64,000 nt of DNA from Prochlorococcus sp. AG-363-P08. Its GTDB lineage: Bacteria > Cyanobacteriota > Cyanobacteriia > PCC-6307 > Cyanobiaceae. The stretch lies in contig QCGE01000005.1 of the NCBI GenBank assembly GCA_003278195.1, positions 38,265 through 102,264 of the forward strand. The letters run 5' to 3'. Each line of letters starts with the position of its first letter. Position 1 is the first letter of the stretch. A program made the position numbers and the translations under genes. This document shows positions 28,333-37,702 of this stretch, piece by piece. The notes beneath the pieces were generated by a model. It did no database searches. It worked only from the letters and a program-made list of their open reading frames with translations, and was not told the DNA's origin.

Positions 28333-29853
28333 TTAATTTTCCAAGATTGAAGTTGATTTCTCTTGGTGATTATACCAGCTACCATGCAGCCCATGGGGCA
28401 CCCTTATTGGAATCTCTACTATTCCCTGAACCTTTAAATCACATGCATCCAGTATTACTAGCTCTGTTGAGCGACGAGTTCCATTCCAAACAAGAACTAT
28501 TACCCAGCCTTCGTCTTCTTTTTTAGCTTCAGTATTCGCAACCATTATTGGCTCACCTACAAATCCAGATGGTGCTGCACTCCAAAAGGCTTCTTTCCCA
28601 TTTGATAAGTTTAGTTTTTTAATCCCTTGAAGGGGGCCATTGCCTTGTTTGCATTCAGCCACAGCCATCCATGCGAAATTAGCTTTTTTGCCTAGCTTTT
28701 TTTGATTTACCATTGCAAATTCACAGCATTGTCTGCTTAATAAGTCTGTTGAAATTTTGTTATTTTTAAGATTGATTTTGCATCTTTTTAGTTGCCCTTC
28801 TGGAATGCTTCCAAAGTCAATTTTGAGAAAATCTTCGTTAGGCTTTATTGAAGGAAAGCTTGAATAGTAAATACTTTCTACAAATATCTCTTGACCATCC
28901 TCCCAAGCATTTAGGTGATGAAAGACAAAGCCATCCGGGGCATTAAATATTCTCGGAGGCTCTCCTTTAAATGCCCCAGAGTCTCTTGGAATTAACCAGA
29001 ATTTTGATTTTTTATTTGGGTTTGATGAGAGGCATTGTGCGGCTCCTTTTAAGCCAAGTAAGAAAGGAATTGGGTTGAATGTAATTGCATTCTGTAAAAA
29101 CACTGCCCAGTTTGGAGTTATTGCAAAGTCATGGAGGAATGCAAAGCCGTTAAAGTTATCTTTTCGGTCGTTTAGTAGATGGCCTCCCTGTTCTCCTTCC
29201 GTGGCAAATTCCATTAGTCTAATAGTACTTTTTGGTCCAGTTTTGACCCCAAAAGTGACCATTTTAGGTTCACCATTATGCCCAGGGTCAAATCTAGGAT
29301 GAGCACTAAAGGCTTCTTCGGATGAGAGAACACCTTGGAGATTAGATAATCCTATTGTTTCCAAAGTTTCAGGGTCCAGTGCATATGGGCTAGCAGCTTC
29401 CCATAGAGCAAGCAATTCATTTCCTAATCGGATTACGTTTGTATTTGCAATATTTTTCAGGCGAACATCTAAGGCATTTGTGAGCAAGCCCCCTCTTTTT
29501 TGAGTTCCAAATACACCTCTATAGAGAAAACGTTTTGCGCCTTCTTCCTCTTTCCATGCTTTGGTTCTTACAAATCGATTAGTAAAATTTACTTTCCCTT
29601 GCTTGAAATTCAAAGCAAGGATCATTCCATCTCCATCAAAAGGATGATGAATTGTTTGCCCTCCTCTTTCTATTCGGCCTGGACCATTCCTATACAAAGT
29701 TCCTGATAGCCCCTTAGGGATACTTCCTGCTATTACTTTTAGTGGTTGATTTGTAAGTTCCTTCTCAACATTTGTATAGGCACTCGACCAGTCTTCACGA
29801 TCAAATTTATAGGTTGACTTCTCTTGAGAAGTCTTGAAAGAGATTGAACTCAC
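28333..29853 (-). CDS. Carotenoid cleavage oxygenase (RPE65/ACO family)
   Basis: The 506-residue protein belongs to the non-haem iron carotenoid/stilbene oxygenases. The four iron-binding histidines can be placed in AHPRFDPGHNG, AFLHDFAIT, FVFHHLNAWEDG and VPHGLHGSWYN; LYRNGPGRIERGG near the N-terminus is another signature. Cyanobacterial relatives such as the apocarotenoid 15,15'-oxygenase cleave carotenoids or apocarotenals; the substrate here is unknown. The gene is flanked by a 90-bp gap after rdgB (convergent) and 73 bp before it reaches hisB on the same strand. Confidence 0.92.
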   Translation of the reverse strand: MSSISFKTSQEKSTYKFDREDWSSAYTNVEKELTNQPLKVIAGSIPKGLSGTLYRNGPGRIERGGQTIHHPFDGDGMILALNFKQGKVNFTNRFVRTKAWKEEEGAKRFLYRGVFGTQKRGGLLTNALDVRLKNIANTNVIRLGNELLALWEAASPYALDPETLETIGLSNLQGVLSSEEAFSAHPRFDPGHNGEPKMVTFGVKTGPKSTIRLMEFATEGEQGGHLLNDRKDNFNGFAFLHDFAITPNWAVFLQNAITFNPIPFLLGLKGAAQCLSSNPNKKSKFWLIPRDSGAFKGEPPRIFNAPDGFVFHHLNAWEDGQEIFVESIYYSSFPSIKPNEDFLKIDFGSIPEGQLKRCKINLKNNKISTDLLSRQCCEFAMVNQKKLGKKANFAWMAVAECKQGNGPLQGIKKLNLSNGKEAFWSAAPSGFVGEPIMVANTEAKKEDEGWVIVLVWNGTRRSTELVILDACDLKVQGIVEIPIRVPHGLHGSWYNHQEKSTSILEN

Positions 29854-29926
29854 TTTTAGGTTGTCTTTAAGTAAATATTTTGCCGTAAGGGTTTGACCAT
29901 TTGTGACCGATGTTTGGATTGGCTTA

Positions 29927-30544
29927 TTAAGCTTCAGAGCCAGCTTGTTCTAGAACGCCTTTGCTGCTAGGGATTAATCCTTGCCTCCTTGGGTCCGTCT
30001 CAATGGCCATTCTCAGGGCACGAGCAAATGCTTTGAAGCAAGCTTCGACGATGTGATGTGAGTTTTTTCCGCTGAGTTGTCGTATATGGAGTGTTAATCC
30101 ACTGTTGTTTGAAAAAGCGATAAAGAACTCTTTGACCAATTCTGTGTCATAGGTCCCAATTCGTTCGGATGGGATATTTAGTTCATAACTGAGATGTGGG
30201 CGGCCTGAGCAATCCAAAGCAACTTGTACTAGTGCTTCGTCAAGTGGTGCTACGAAGTGACCAAATCGTTGTATCCCTTTTCTATTTCCAAGAGCTTTTG
30301 ATAGCGCCTGACCCAAGGCAATACCAACATCTTCATTGGTGTGATGGTCATCAATATGGGTATCACCGTTAGCTGAGATTTTTATGTCAATTAATCCATG
30401 ACTACAAAGTTGTTGAAGCATGTGATCTAGGAAAGCAATTCCTGTTGAGATATTGCCTTCTCCTTTTCCGTCTAGAGATATTTGTACAACAACCTCAGTT
30501 TCAGAGGTCACTCGATGTACTTCGCCTGTCCTGGATGATTTCAT
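29927..30544 (-). CDS. hisB: Imidazoleglycerol-phosphate dehydratase
   Basis: HisB dehydrates imidazole glycerol phosphate in histidine synthesis. The 205-residue monofunctional form carries [28 protein letters not shown] near residue 65 with the metal-binding His residues, and [18 protein letters not shown] near residue 160. It lies 36 bp downstream of fabI on the same strand. There is nothing unusual in the gene. Confidence 0.96.
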   Translation of the reverse strand: MKSSRTGEVHRVTSETEVVVQISLDGKGEGNISTGIAFLDHMLQQLCSHGLIDIKISANGDTHIDDHHTNEDVGIALGQALSKALGNRKGIQRFGHFVAPLDEALVQVALDCSGRPHLSYELNIPSERIGTYDTELVKEFFIAFSNNSGLTLHIRQLSGKNSHHIVEACFKAFARALRMAIETDPRRQGLIPSSKGVLEQAGSEA

Positions 30545-30580
30545 TTAGAGCAATTAATCATGTTGATAATGGGATGTGAA

Positions 30581-31363
30581 TCACATCCCATTAATGCAGT
30601 AACCAGCATCTACGTAAATGGTTTGTCCTGAGATTCCGCTTGATAAGTCACTTAGAAGAAAGGCAGTTGTATTGCCTACTTCTGTTTGAGTGACAGTTCT
30701 TCTTAGGGGTGCTTTCTCTTCTACGTTATGAATCATCTCCAGAATTCCTCCTATTGCTGAACTTGCAAGGGTTCGAATCGGTCCTGCACTTATTGCATTA
30801 ACACGAATTTGCTTTTCGGGCCCAAGTTCTGCTGATAAATACCTTACGGATGCCTCAAGTGCTGCTTTTGCGACTCCCATAACATTGTAGTTAGGGATAG
30901 CTCTCTCCGCACCTAAGTAGGTCAGTGTGACTATCCCTGCACCTTCAGACATTAGAGGCTTAGCGTAGTTGCACAAGGGAGCAAGTGAATATGCGCTGAT
31001 CTCTAGAGCTCTAGCAAAGCCTTCAGGACTAGTTGCGCTGTAATCACCTATTAGATCTTCTTTTCCTGCGAAAGCTAAGCAATGCACTAGCCCATCTAAC
31101 TGCCCCCATTGTTTAGAGACTTCATTAAAGACTTCTTCGATTTGGGACTTGTTCTGGACGTTGAGAGGCAAGAAAAGAGTTGGACTTAGTGGCTTTGTTA
31201 AATCACGGACCTTAGCTTCAAAGCGCCCTTTTTCGTCTGGCAAATAGGTCACACCTATTTCTGCGCCTGCAGCTTTTAGTTGCTGTGCAATGCCCCAGGC
31301 AATGGATCGGTTGTTTGCGATGCCTGTGACAAGGATCTTTTTGCCGCTTAGATCTAGAAGCAT
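30581..31363 (-). CDS. fabI: Enoyl-[acyl-carrier-protein] reductase [NADH]
   Basis: FabI reduces the enoyl-ACP double bond in each round of fatty acid elongation. The 260-residue SDR-fold protein has the divergent NAD-binding start ITGIANNRSIAWG-like motif (here VTGIANNRSIAWG) and the catalytic YNVMGVAKAALEAS with Tyr and Lys six apart, the FabI-type spacing. It is upstream of hisB on the same strand. Its 5' side holds a long perfect inverted repeat (31422-31463) shared with the divergent thioredoxin-fold gene. Confidence 0.95.
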   Translation of the reverse strand: MLLDLSGKKILVTGIANNRSIAWGIAQQLKAAGAEIGVTYLPDEKGRFEAKVRDLTKPLSPTLFLPLNVQNKSQIEEVFNEVSKQWGQLDGLVHCLAFAGKEDLIGDYSATSPEGFARALEISAYSLAPLCNYAKPLMSEGAGIVTLTYLGAERAIPNYNVMGVAKAALEASVRYLSAELGPEKQIRVNAISAGPIRTLASSAIGGILEMIHNVEEKAPLRRTVTQTEVGNTTAFLLSDLSSGISGQTIYVDAGYCINGM

Positions 31364-31421
31364 CTCTTGTAAGACTTGGGGAATGTTTAGAGAATTCTCT
31401 CTTATCGAGGGTTCACCCCCT

Positions 31422-31463
31422 CTTAGTTAATAGATGAATATTTAAATTCATCTATTAACTAAG
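31422..31463. repeat. Perfect 18-bp inverted repeat in a divergent promoter region
   Basis: Arms 31422-31439 and 31446-31463 are exact reverse complements around a 6-base spacer (ATTTAA). The arms read CTTAGTTAATAGATGAAT and its complement. It sits between the divergent fabI (start 31363) and the thioredoxin-fold gene (start 31521). Three copies of AGATCT follow at 31465, 31477 and 31486. There is no T-run, and with diverging genes a terminator role is unlikely; an operator or cruciform site is possible. Confidence 0.9.
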
Positions 31464-31520
31464 CAGATCTACCAGAAGATCTATTAGATCTCAACTTTTC
31501 TCAATCTCCCAGGTTCAGAA

Positions 31521-32141
31521 ATGTCTTTGACACCATCAACAATGCTTGATTTGGGAACCCCGCTCCCAAAATTTGAGCTCCCAATAGTCAATAATCAAAA
31601 TCTACAGAATGATTTTTCCTCTGCCGGGCTTCGGAAGATTTCCAGTGCAAAATTGCCTCAAAAGCCTGTATTAATAATGATCCTTTGTGCACATTGTCCT
31701 TTTGTGAAGCATGTCGAAGAACAGTTAACTGCTATTCAAGGAGATTATGAGAACTCTGTTGTAATGCTGGCTGTATCAAGCAATAGCATTTCAACGCATC
31801 CGCAGGATGCCCCAAAGCATTTGTCTGAACAGGCTGCTTTAAATAACTGGACGTTCCCATATTTGTTTGATTCTGATCAAACTCTTGCGAAATCGCTTAA
31901 GGCAGCTTGCACTCCAGATTTTTTCTTGTTTTCACCATCCCCTGCAGGGGAGCAAAAACTAAGATATAGAGGCCAAATTGACTCCAGTCGACCTGGGAAT
32001 CAGCTGGAATGCTCGGGTATTGATTTAAGAAATGCGCTTGACTCAGTTCTTGGAGGTAAATTAGTTGAACCTGATCAAAAGCCTTCGATAGGTTGCAATA
32101 TCAAGTGGCATCCTGGCAAAGAGCCGGCTTGGTTTGGTTGA
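31521..32141 (+). CDS. Thioredoxin-fold (peroxiredoxin-like) protein
   Basis: The 206-residue protein resembles the PRX-like2/AhpC-TSA-like group: DLGTPLPKFELP at the N-terminus, a CAHCPFVKHVEEQL redox motif (Cys-x2-Cys) near residue 57, and ACTPDFFLFSP near residue 133, the cis-Pro loop. It probably acts as a cytoplasmic thiol reductase or peroxidase. The preceding divergent region holds the long inverted repeat. It is followed by the aminotransferase gene 54 bp later. The specific substrate is unknown. Confidence 0.85.
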   Translation: MSLTPSTMLDLGTPLPKFELPIVNNQNLQNDFSSAGLRKISSAKLPQKPVLIMILCAHCPFVKHVEEQLTAIQGDYENSVVMLAVSSNSISTHPQDAPKHLSEQAALNNWTFPYLFDSDQTLAKSLKAACTPDFFLFSPSPAGEQKLRYRGQIDSSRPGNQLECSGIDLRNALDSVLGGKLVEPDQKPSIGCNIKWHPGKEPAWFG

Positions 32142-32195
32142 GGTTTTGATGTCTCAAAATACAAATCATTTTCAGTGCCCTTTAAGGTGCATTTT

Positions 32196-33395
32196 ATGAA
32201 AATCCCTCCGTTCAGCCTTGCCAAGCAGCTTGACGAACTTTCTCAGGAACTTGATTCGGCAGTTCTGAGAGTGCTTAAGAGTGGGCAGTACATAGGTGGA
32301 GAAGAGATAGATCGTTTTGAGAAGTTTTTTGCAGCTGCCACTGGGGTACCTTTTTCCGTTGGTTGCAATAGTGGGACTGATGCACTTGTGCTGGCTTTAA
32401 GGGCTCTTGATATTGGTAAAGGCGATGAGGTGATTACTTCTTCGTTTAGTTTTTTCGCTACGGCAGAAGCGATAAGTGCTGTAGGTGCAAAGCCAGTTTT
32501 TGTGGATGTTCACCCGGATTCATATCTGATAGATCTCAACCTTCTTGAAAAGGCCATAACACCATCAACAAGGGCAATCTTGCCTGTTCACCTTTTTGGT
32601 TTCCCTGTGGATATGGAAAGGCTTTTGCAAGTAGCAAAGAAACATGGGTTGAAAGTAATTGAAGATTGTGCTCAAGCAGCAGGTTCTTTTTGGAAGGGGA
32701 GATCTGTAGGTAGTTGGGGGGATATTGGATGCTTTAGTTTTTTTCCGACTAAAAACCTTGGAGGCGCTGGGGATGGAGGAGCAGTTACAACGAAAGATCC
32801 TCATATAGCTCAAAGGATTCGCGAATTAGCAGTTCATGGAATGCCTAGGCGATATCTGCACACTCAGTTGGGTTATAACAGCCGTCTAGATGCACTTCAG
32901 GCAGCAGTCCTTAATGTAAAGCTTCCGAGGCTTAAGGGGTGGGTTAACAAACGACAACTAATAGCTAAACGTTATGAGGAAATGCTTAAAGGTATTCCAA
33001 GTTTGTCTTTACCATCTTCATTAGATCCTGAAGATGGATGTCATGGATGGAATCAATATGTTGTGAGGATTCAAAACATTTCCCCTAAGGAAGATACACA
33101 AGAAAGTCAAGCTAATCTAAAAAAGGAAATTTCTGATTTTGATTCTTGCTATTTACCTCGTGATTTGCTCAAGAAAAAGCTAGAGGAAGATGGAGTTAAT
33201 ACAATTATTTATTACCCAATTCCTATACATCTTCAGCCTGCATATAAGAGTCTTGGTCATGAAAAAGGAAAGTTACCAGTCACAGAGACTCTGTGCAAGG
33301 AAGTACTTAGTTTGCCTGTGTTCCCTGAGTTGACTATTGAAGAGCAGGAAAAGGTTGTTCATTCTGTTAAAAAATTGCTTCCCGAATGCTTTTAA
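32196..33395 (+). CDS. DegT/DnrJ/EryC1/StrS-family aminotransferase
   Basis: The family transfers an amino group to keto-sugar nucleotides, making amino sugars for surface glycans. The 399-residue PLP enzyme has GCNSGTDALVLALRAL near residue 60, EDCAQAAGS near residue 160, and the PLP lysine in FFPTKNLGGAGDGG near residue 190; GYNSRLDALQAAVL is also characteristic. I choose ATG 32196, preceded by AAGGTG, over a GTG seven codons earlier. With the Gfo/Idh oxidoreductase at 20684 it could form a WlbA/WlbC- or WbpB/WbpE-like route to a diamino-uronic sugar, but they are 11 kb apart, so this is inference. Confidence 0.92.
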   Translation: MKIPPFSLAKQLDELSQELDSAVLRVLKSGQYIGGEEIDRFEKFFAAATGVPFSVGCNSGTDALVLALRALDIGKGDEVITSSFSFFATAEAISAVGAKPVFVDVHPDSYLIDLNLLEKAITPSTRAILPVHLFGFPVDMERLLQVAKKHGLKVIEDCAQAAGSFWKGRSVGSWGDIGCFSFFPTKNLGGAGDGGAVTTKDPHIAQRIRELAVHGMPRRYLHTQLGYNSRLDALQAAVLNVKLPRLKGWVNKRQLIAKRYEEMLKGIPSLSLPSSLDPEDGCHGWNQYVVRIQNISPKEDTQESQANLKKEISDFDSCYLPRDLLKKKLEEDGVNTIIYYPIPIHLQPAYKSLGHEKGKLPVTETLCKEVLSLPVFPELTIEEQEKVVHSVKKLLPECF

Positions 33396-33462
33396 GATGT
33401 TAATTTATTTAAGAAAATATAAGGCTTGAATGATTTATTTCAGGACTTATTGATTGAAATAA

Positions 33463-34017
33463 TTAAATGCCTAGAATTGTCTTTGCCTTGTACCAGGCTG
33501 TGATTGTTTTCCCGTCGAGTGCTTCGTTCCCGCTAGAGATAATTTCATCAAATTCTTTTGATGAAAGTTCTAGTACCTCTATGTCTTCATCAAGATCTCC
33601 TTTTGGTCTTTCAGTTAGTTTGTCAAGATCTTGTGCAAGAAAAAGATGAATGATTTCATCTGAGTAACCAGGGCATGGAAGCATCGTTCCCATAGGACGC
33701 CACGTAGAGGCTTGAAAACCTGTTTCTTCTGCCAGTTCTCTCTTCATAGTATTTAGAGGTTCCTCTCCTTCTTCAAGAGTCCCTGCTGGGAATTCAAGGA
33801 TGCGTTTTGCTATCGCAAAGCGATATTGCCGCAGGATGATAATTGTCCCTTTTGTGGTTATTGGAACAGCTAGTGAAGCGCCTGGATGTCTGATGAGGCC
33901 AAAAGTCCCTTCAACCCCTATGGGTAACTTGATGTGATTTAGTTGAAAGCTGAATTTAGGGGCTTGAATGTAGGCAGTGGTTTTCAACAGTTTTGGGTGT
34001 TCTGGTAAGGAATTCAT
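33463..34017 (-). CDS. Nudix hydrolase (ADP-ribose pyrophosphatase-like)
   Basis: The product (184 aa from the ATG at 34017) has a complete Nudix box around residues 75-97: Gly, then GEEPLNTMKRELAEETGF with all conserved residues. The surrounding pattern (IILRQYRFAIAKRILEFPAG, PGYSDEIIHLFLAQDL) matches ADP-ribose/ADP-sugar pyrophosphatases of the NudF type. A TTG three codons upstream at 34026 is an alternative start. It is 68 bp downstream of folK on the same strand and converges with the aminotransferase gene. Confidence 0.9.
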   Translation of the reverse strand: MNSLPEHPKLLKTTAYIQAPKFSFQLNHIKLPIGVEGTFGLIRHPGASLAVPITTKGTIIILRQYRFAIAKRILEFPAGTLEEGEEPLNTMKRELAEETGFQASTWRPMGTMLPCPGYSDEIIHLFLAQDLDKLTERPKGDLDEDIEVLELSSKEFDEIISSGNEALDGKTITAWYKAKTILGI

Positions 34018-34085
34018 TGCAAGCAATGGTTGATTTCATTCAGCATGGCGCTTAATTAATTATTAGTGCATATCAGTCTCTGTGG

Positions 34086-34670
34086 TTATTCGATCCAGTT
34101 TTGCCCCTTAGGCATGATCCGTGGATTGGCTATGTCGCTTGTTAAAGCTGCTGCTAAGGGGACAACAACAAAACTTCGTTCAATTAGGCGAGGATGTGGA
34201 AGTGTAAGCACTTGGGTTTTTACTTGCAGGTCTCCCCAGGCAAGGAGATCAAGATCTAGGGAGCGTGGGCTCCATTTTTTGGCAGAGACATTTCTATCTC
34301 TACCAAAAAAGATTTCTAGGTTTAGAAATCTTTCTAATAAGGAAATAGCAGCTTTTGTAGTTGGTTCCAAATCGAACAGTTTTTGTCCATCCACAACTAA
34401 AACTGTATTTATATATTCCGGTTGGTTGGGAGGACCACCTATTGGTTCTGTCCCAAACAAGGGCGACCAACGAAAACGTAAGTCTTTGCAAGGTGTTTCA
34501 AAAGTTTTATCCGCATTAGTTTCATCAATTAGCCAAAGCTTGATTTCCTCCTCTAGTGCTGGCCTGACGGCATTAAGTGTCTTATGAGGCGGCCCAAACT
34601 TGCTAGGAAGATTGGCTCCTAGGCCAACTGCAAGGGTTCTTGGAGGAGGAGGTTGATTTAAGTAAGGCAT
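34086..34670 (-). CDS. folK: 2-amino-4-hydroxy-6-hydroxymethyldihydropteridine pyrophosphokinase
   Basis: FolK transfers pyrophosphate from ATP to 6-hydroxymethyl-dihydropterin in folate synthesis. The 194-residue protein has AVGLGANLPSKFGPP at the N-terminus, PEYINTVLVVDG in the middle, and the family signature KKWSPRSLDLDLLAWGD near residue 130 with its metal-binding Asp residues, followed by LPHPRLIERSFVVVPLA. It is divergent from chlD with a 49-bp gap between starts, so the two promoters are tightly packed. Confidence 0.95.
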   Translation of the reverse strand: MPYLNQPPPPRTLAVGLGANLPSKFGPPHKTLNAVRPALEEEIKLWLIDETNADKTFETPCKDLRFRWSPLFGTEPIGGPPNQPEYINTVLVVDGQKLFDLEPTTKAAISLLERFLNLEIFFGRDRNVSAKKWSPRSLDLDLLAWGDLQVKTQVLTLPHPRLIERSFVVVPLAAALTSDIANPRIMPKGQNWIE

Positions 34671-34719
34671 GCGTTGATCGGCGAGACTGGTTTATAAGTA
34701 AATGGATTATTGAAATCAC

Positions 34720-36870
34720 ATGGTTGCAAGTGGACCTAATCCCACTGCCAGTTCTGAAAGTGCAAATGAGGGATATGCCAAGGAAATAGCTAAGCGCTCT
34801 TTCCCTCTTGCTGCGGTAACAGGACATGGAACCTTGAAGCTTGCGCTGCTTCTCGCGGCAGTTGATCCAGGTTTGGGAGGTGTGATTATCGCTGGTGGCA
34901 GAGGTACTGGTAAATCAGTTTTGGCAAGAGGTTTACATGCTTTGTTGCCACCAATAGAGATTCTTGATACATCAACTCAATTCGCTCAATCAAGCAATAA
35001 GGAAAATCTGCGTCCATTAGGACGCAACCTTGATCCAAAGAGTTATGAAGAATGGGACGAGGTTACAAAATTGATTTTTTCAGAGAAGTTTGGGAATGAT
35101 TTTGATGAAGCATTGTTATCTAAGGTTCCAACAAAAGTAGTTCCTGCACCATTTGTCCAGATACCAATTGGTGTAACAGAAGACCGGCTTTTGGGCGCTG
35201 TTGACGTGACAGCATCTTTGACAAGTGGAGCCCCTGTTTTTCAGCCTGGGTTGTTGGCAGAAGCTCATAGAGGAGTGCTCTATGTAGATGAATTAAATCT
35301 TCTAGATGATGGAATAGTTAATTTAATGCTTGCTGCTGTAGGAGCAGGGGAAAACAGAGTTGAAAGGGAGGGGTTGAGCCTTAGCCACCCATGTAGGCCA
35401 CTTCTAATGGCAACTTATAACCCTGAAGAAGGTGCTGTTAGAGACCATTTATTGGATCGTTTCGCAATAGTGCTTTCTGCTGATCAGTTAATAACTAATG
35501 AACAACGGGTTGAGATCACTCAATCTGTTTTGGCGCATGGACAATGCAGTGAAGGTTTTGCTGAGAAATGGTCTGAGGAGACAGAAGCTTTGGCTACCCA
35601 GCTACTCATTGCTAGGCAATGGTTGCCTGATGTCCAAATAACTTCAGAACAGATTGAGTATTTGGTCAAAGAAGCAATTCGTGGCGGAGTCGAGGGGCAT
35701 AGATCTGAGTTATATGCAGTGCGTGTTGCCAGAGCTCATGCTGCACTTTCAGGAAGGGATCAGGTTGATGCTGAAGATCTCAAAGTTGCTGTTCGTCTGG
35801 TGATTGCTCCTCGGGCGTTACAGCTACCCCCTCAAGAAGAAGAGATCGAACCTCCACCGCCTGAGGATCAAGAGGCACCGCCTCCTCCTCCAGAAGATCC
35901 TCAAGAGGAAGACCCACAGGAGGATGAAACAGAGGATCAGGAAGATGACACTCCTGAAGATCAAACGCCTCCTGTTCCCGAAGAATTCATGCTTGATCCT
36001 GAGTCAATAGCAATAGATCCTGACTTGCTTTTGTTTTCAGCTGCTAAGTCAAAAAGTGGCAATAGTGGGAGTCGTAACGCCGTACTTAGTGAAAGCCGTG
36101 GCCGTTATGTAAAACCCATTATTCCTCGAGGCCCCGTCCGTAGGATTGCAGTCGACGCAACCTTAAGAGCTGCTGCGCCATACCAGAAAGCAAGAAGAAG
36201 TAGGAATCCTGGTCGAACAGTAATTGTGGAGGAAGGAGATTTAAGGGCAAAGTTATTACAGCGCAAAGCAGGTTCCCTTGTCATATTCCTTGTTGATGCA
36301 AGTGGTTCTATGGCGTTAAATCGTATGCAAGGGGCAAAGGGAGCTGTGATTCGTTTGCTTACAGAGGCCTATGAAAATAGAGATGAGGTTTCGCTAATTC
36401 CCTTTAGGGGAGAACAGGCTGAGGTTTTGCTCCCGCCTACTAGGTCAATTACTGCGGCAAAAAGAAGATTAGAAGTTATGCCCTGTGGCGGTGGTTCTCC
36501 ACTTGCGCATGGATTAACTCAAGCCGCAAGGGTTGGTGCTAATGCCTTGGCTACAGGGGATCTTGGTCAGGTGGTTGTTGTGGCGATTACCGATGGAAGA
36601 GGAAACGTGCCTTTAGGTACCTCTTTAGGTCAGCCTCAATTAGAAGGAGAAGAACCAGTTGATCTAAAACAGGAACTACTTGATGTGGCAAGTCGTTATA
36701 GAAATATTGGGATCCAGTTGTTAGTTATTGATACTGAGAGGAAATTTATTGGAAGTGGTATGGGTAAAGACCTGGCTGAGGCTGCAGGCGGAAAATATGT
36801 TCAGCTCCCTAAGGCTAGTGATCAAGCAATCGCTGCAATCGCAATGGATGCAATTAATGAGGTGAAATAA
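34720..36870 (+). CDS. chlD: Magnesium chelatase subunit D
   Basis: ChlD works with ChlI and ChlH to insert Mg into protoporphyrin IX, the first committed step of chlorophyll synthesis. The 716-residue protein has an AAA+ domain with GGRGTGKS (Walker A near residue 61) and [10 protein letters not shown] (Walker B), a Pro/Glu/Asp-rich linker around residues 370-420, and a C-terminal von Willebrand A domain with MIDAS motif DASGSMALN near residue 526 and [11 protein letters not shown]. Length and layout are normal for cyanobacteria. Confidence 0.96.
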   Translation: MVASGPNPTASSESANEGYAKEIAKRSFPLAAVTGHGTLKLALLLAAVDPGLGGVIIAGGRGTGKSVLARGLHALLPPIEILDTSTQFAQSSNKENLRPLGRNLDPKSYEEWDEVTKLIFSEKFGNDFDEALLSKVPTKVVPAPFVQIPIGVTEDRLLGAVDVTASLTSGAPVFQPGLLAEAHRGVLYVDELNLLDDGIVNLMLAAVGAGENRVEREGLSLSHPCRPLLMATYNPEEGAVRDHLLDRFAIVLSADQLITNEQRVEITQSVLAHGQCSEGFAEKWSEETEALATQLLIARQWLPDVQITSEQIEYLVKEAIRGGVEGHRSELYAVRVARAHAALSGRDQVDAEDLKVAVRLVIAPRALQLPPQEEEIEPPPPEDQEAPPPPPEDPQEEDPQEDETEDQEDDTPEDQTPPVPEEFMLDPESIAIDPDLLLFSAAKSKSGNSGSRNAVLSESRGRYVKPIIPRGPVRRIAVDATLRAAAPYQKARRSRNPGRTVIVEEGDLRAKLLQRKAGSLVIFLVDASGSMALNRMQGAKGAVIRLLTEAYENRDEVSLIPFRGEQAEVLLPPTRSITAAKRRLEVMPCGGGSPLAHGLTQAARVGANALATGDLGQVVVVAITDGRGNVPLGTSLGQPQLEGEEPVDLKQELLDVASRYRNIGIQLLVIDTERKFIGSGMGKDLAEAAGGKYVQLPKASDQAIAAIAMDAINEVK

Positions 36871-36879
36871 AGTTATAAG

Positions 36880-37698
36880 TTATTTTTTTGTCTCTAAAGG
36901 ATAAAGCTCATTAAAAAGTTCACCTAAGCCAATGGTGACACTTCTTACGGAATCTATAAATTTTGGATCACCTGTAAGATTTTCTATATCGCTGCTAACG
37001 GAATCAATTTTTTGTGTTAATGACTTAGCAGTGCTGACTGTATCTTTTAACTCTCCAATTGTTTTTGGGTTATCTAGAGCTGCTACAAAATTGTTTATAT
37101 GGCTTGTAGCATTATTTAGGTTTTCAATTATAGGAATTGCTCTATTAAGCTCAATCTTTAATTGCTTGATTAACTCATCTAAACCTTCCACCAATTGTTT
37201 GTTTTCAGCTTGGCGAAGAAGTCTTTCTAGTGAGTTGGTAACTGTTGAAATAGTTGCAATAGGTTCTCCAGGGATGGAGGCCCCATTACAAAGGATTTTC
37301 GTATTAGGGCAATCTGCGGAGAAGGGCATCGGAGTATTAGATGTGTTCACTGAACCATTACTGATTAAGGCCACTTGAGCATCCCCGCCTAGCAGAGAAC
37401 CTTTTGAGACAGTTGCCAAAACAGGCAGTGGAAGCCTTAAGTCACTGTGGTCTATTTCTAATGTTGCCAAGACATTTTGTGGTGTTACACGGATCTTGCT
37501 CACAGCACCAACAACGATTCCTCGATAAGTCACAGGCGAGCGTTCCGAGAGCCCACTTGCATCAGGGAAATTGGCAATTACACGCCAGCCTTTGGCCCCT
37601 AGTTTGATGGAATTCATCCAAGAGTGAATACCAAAACCAGACACTATTGCTCCCACTATGGAAAAGCCAACTAATGCATCTCGGATACTTCTTCGCAT
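36880..37698 (-). CDS. MCE-domain (MlaD-like) substrate-binding protein
   Basis: The 272-residue protein has one N-terminal membrane anchor (residues ~10-30, VGFSIVGAIVSGFGIHSW), an MCE domain (residues ~34-115, with GLSERSPVTYRGIVVGAV and SKGSLLGGDAQVAL), and a long helical C-terminal part that probably forms a tube or coil. MlaD-like proteins carry lipids between membranes with an ABC ATPase and permease. The ATPase gene is 4 bp upstream on the same strand; no MlaE-type permease is in the window. In cyanobacteria this set is related to the chloroplast TGD lipid transporter. Confidence 0.88.
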   Translation of the reverse strand: MRRSIRDALVGFSIVGAIVSGFGIHSWMNSIKLGAKGWRVIANFPDASGLSERSPVTYRGIVVGAVSKIRVTPQNVLATLEIDHSDLRLPLPVLATVSKGSLLGGDAQVALISNGSVNTSNTPMPFSADCPNTKILCNGASIPGEPIATISTVTNSLERLLRQAENKQLVEGLDELIKQLKIELNRAIPIIENLNNATSHINNFVAALDNPKTIGELKDTVSTAKSLTQKIDSVSSDIENLTGDPKFIDSVRSVTIGLGELFNELYPLETKK

Positions 37699-37702
37699 GG
37701 GA

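Noticed and set aside
30755..30785. GGGTTCGAATC-like T-arm sequence suggesting a tRNA
   Set aside because: It lies inside the fabI coding region and no acceptor, D or anticodon stem can be formed around it.
33435..33462. Hairpin TTATTTCA/TGAAATAA as a terminator between the aminotransferase and Nudix genes
   Set aside because: The stem is AT-only apart from one pair, the loop is 12 bases and there is no T-run, so it is too weak to call.
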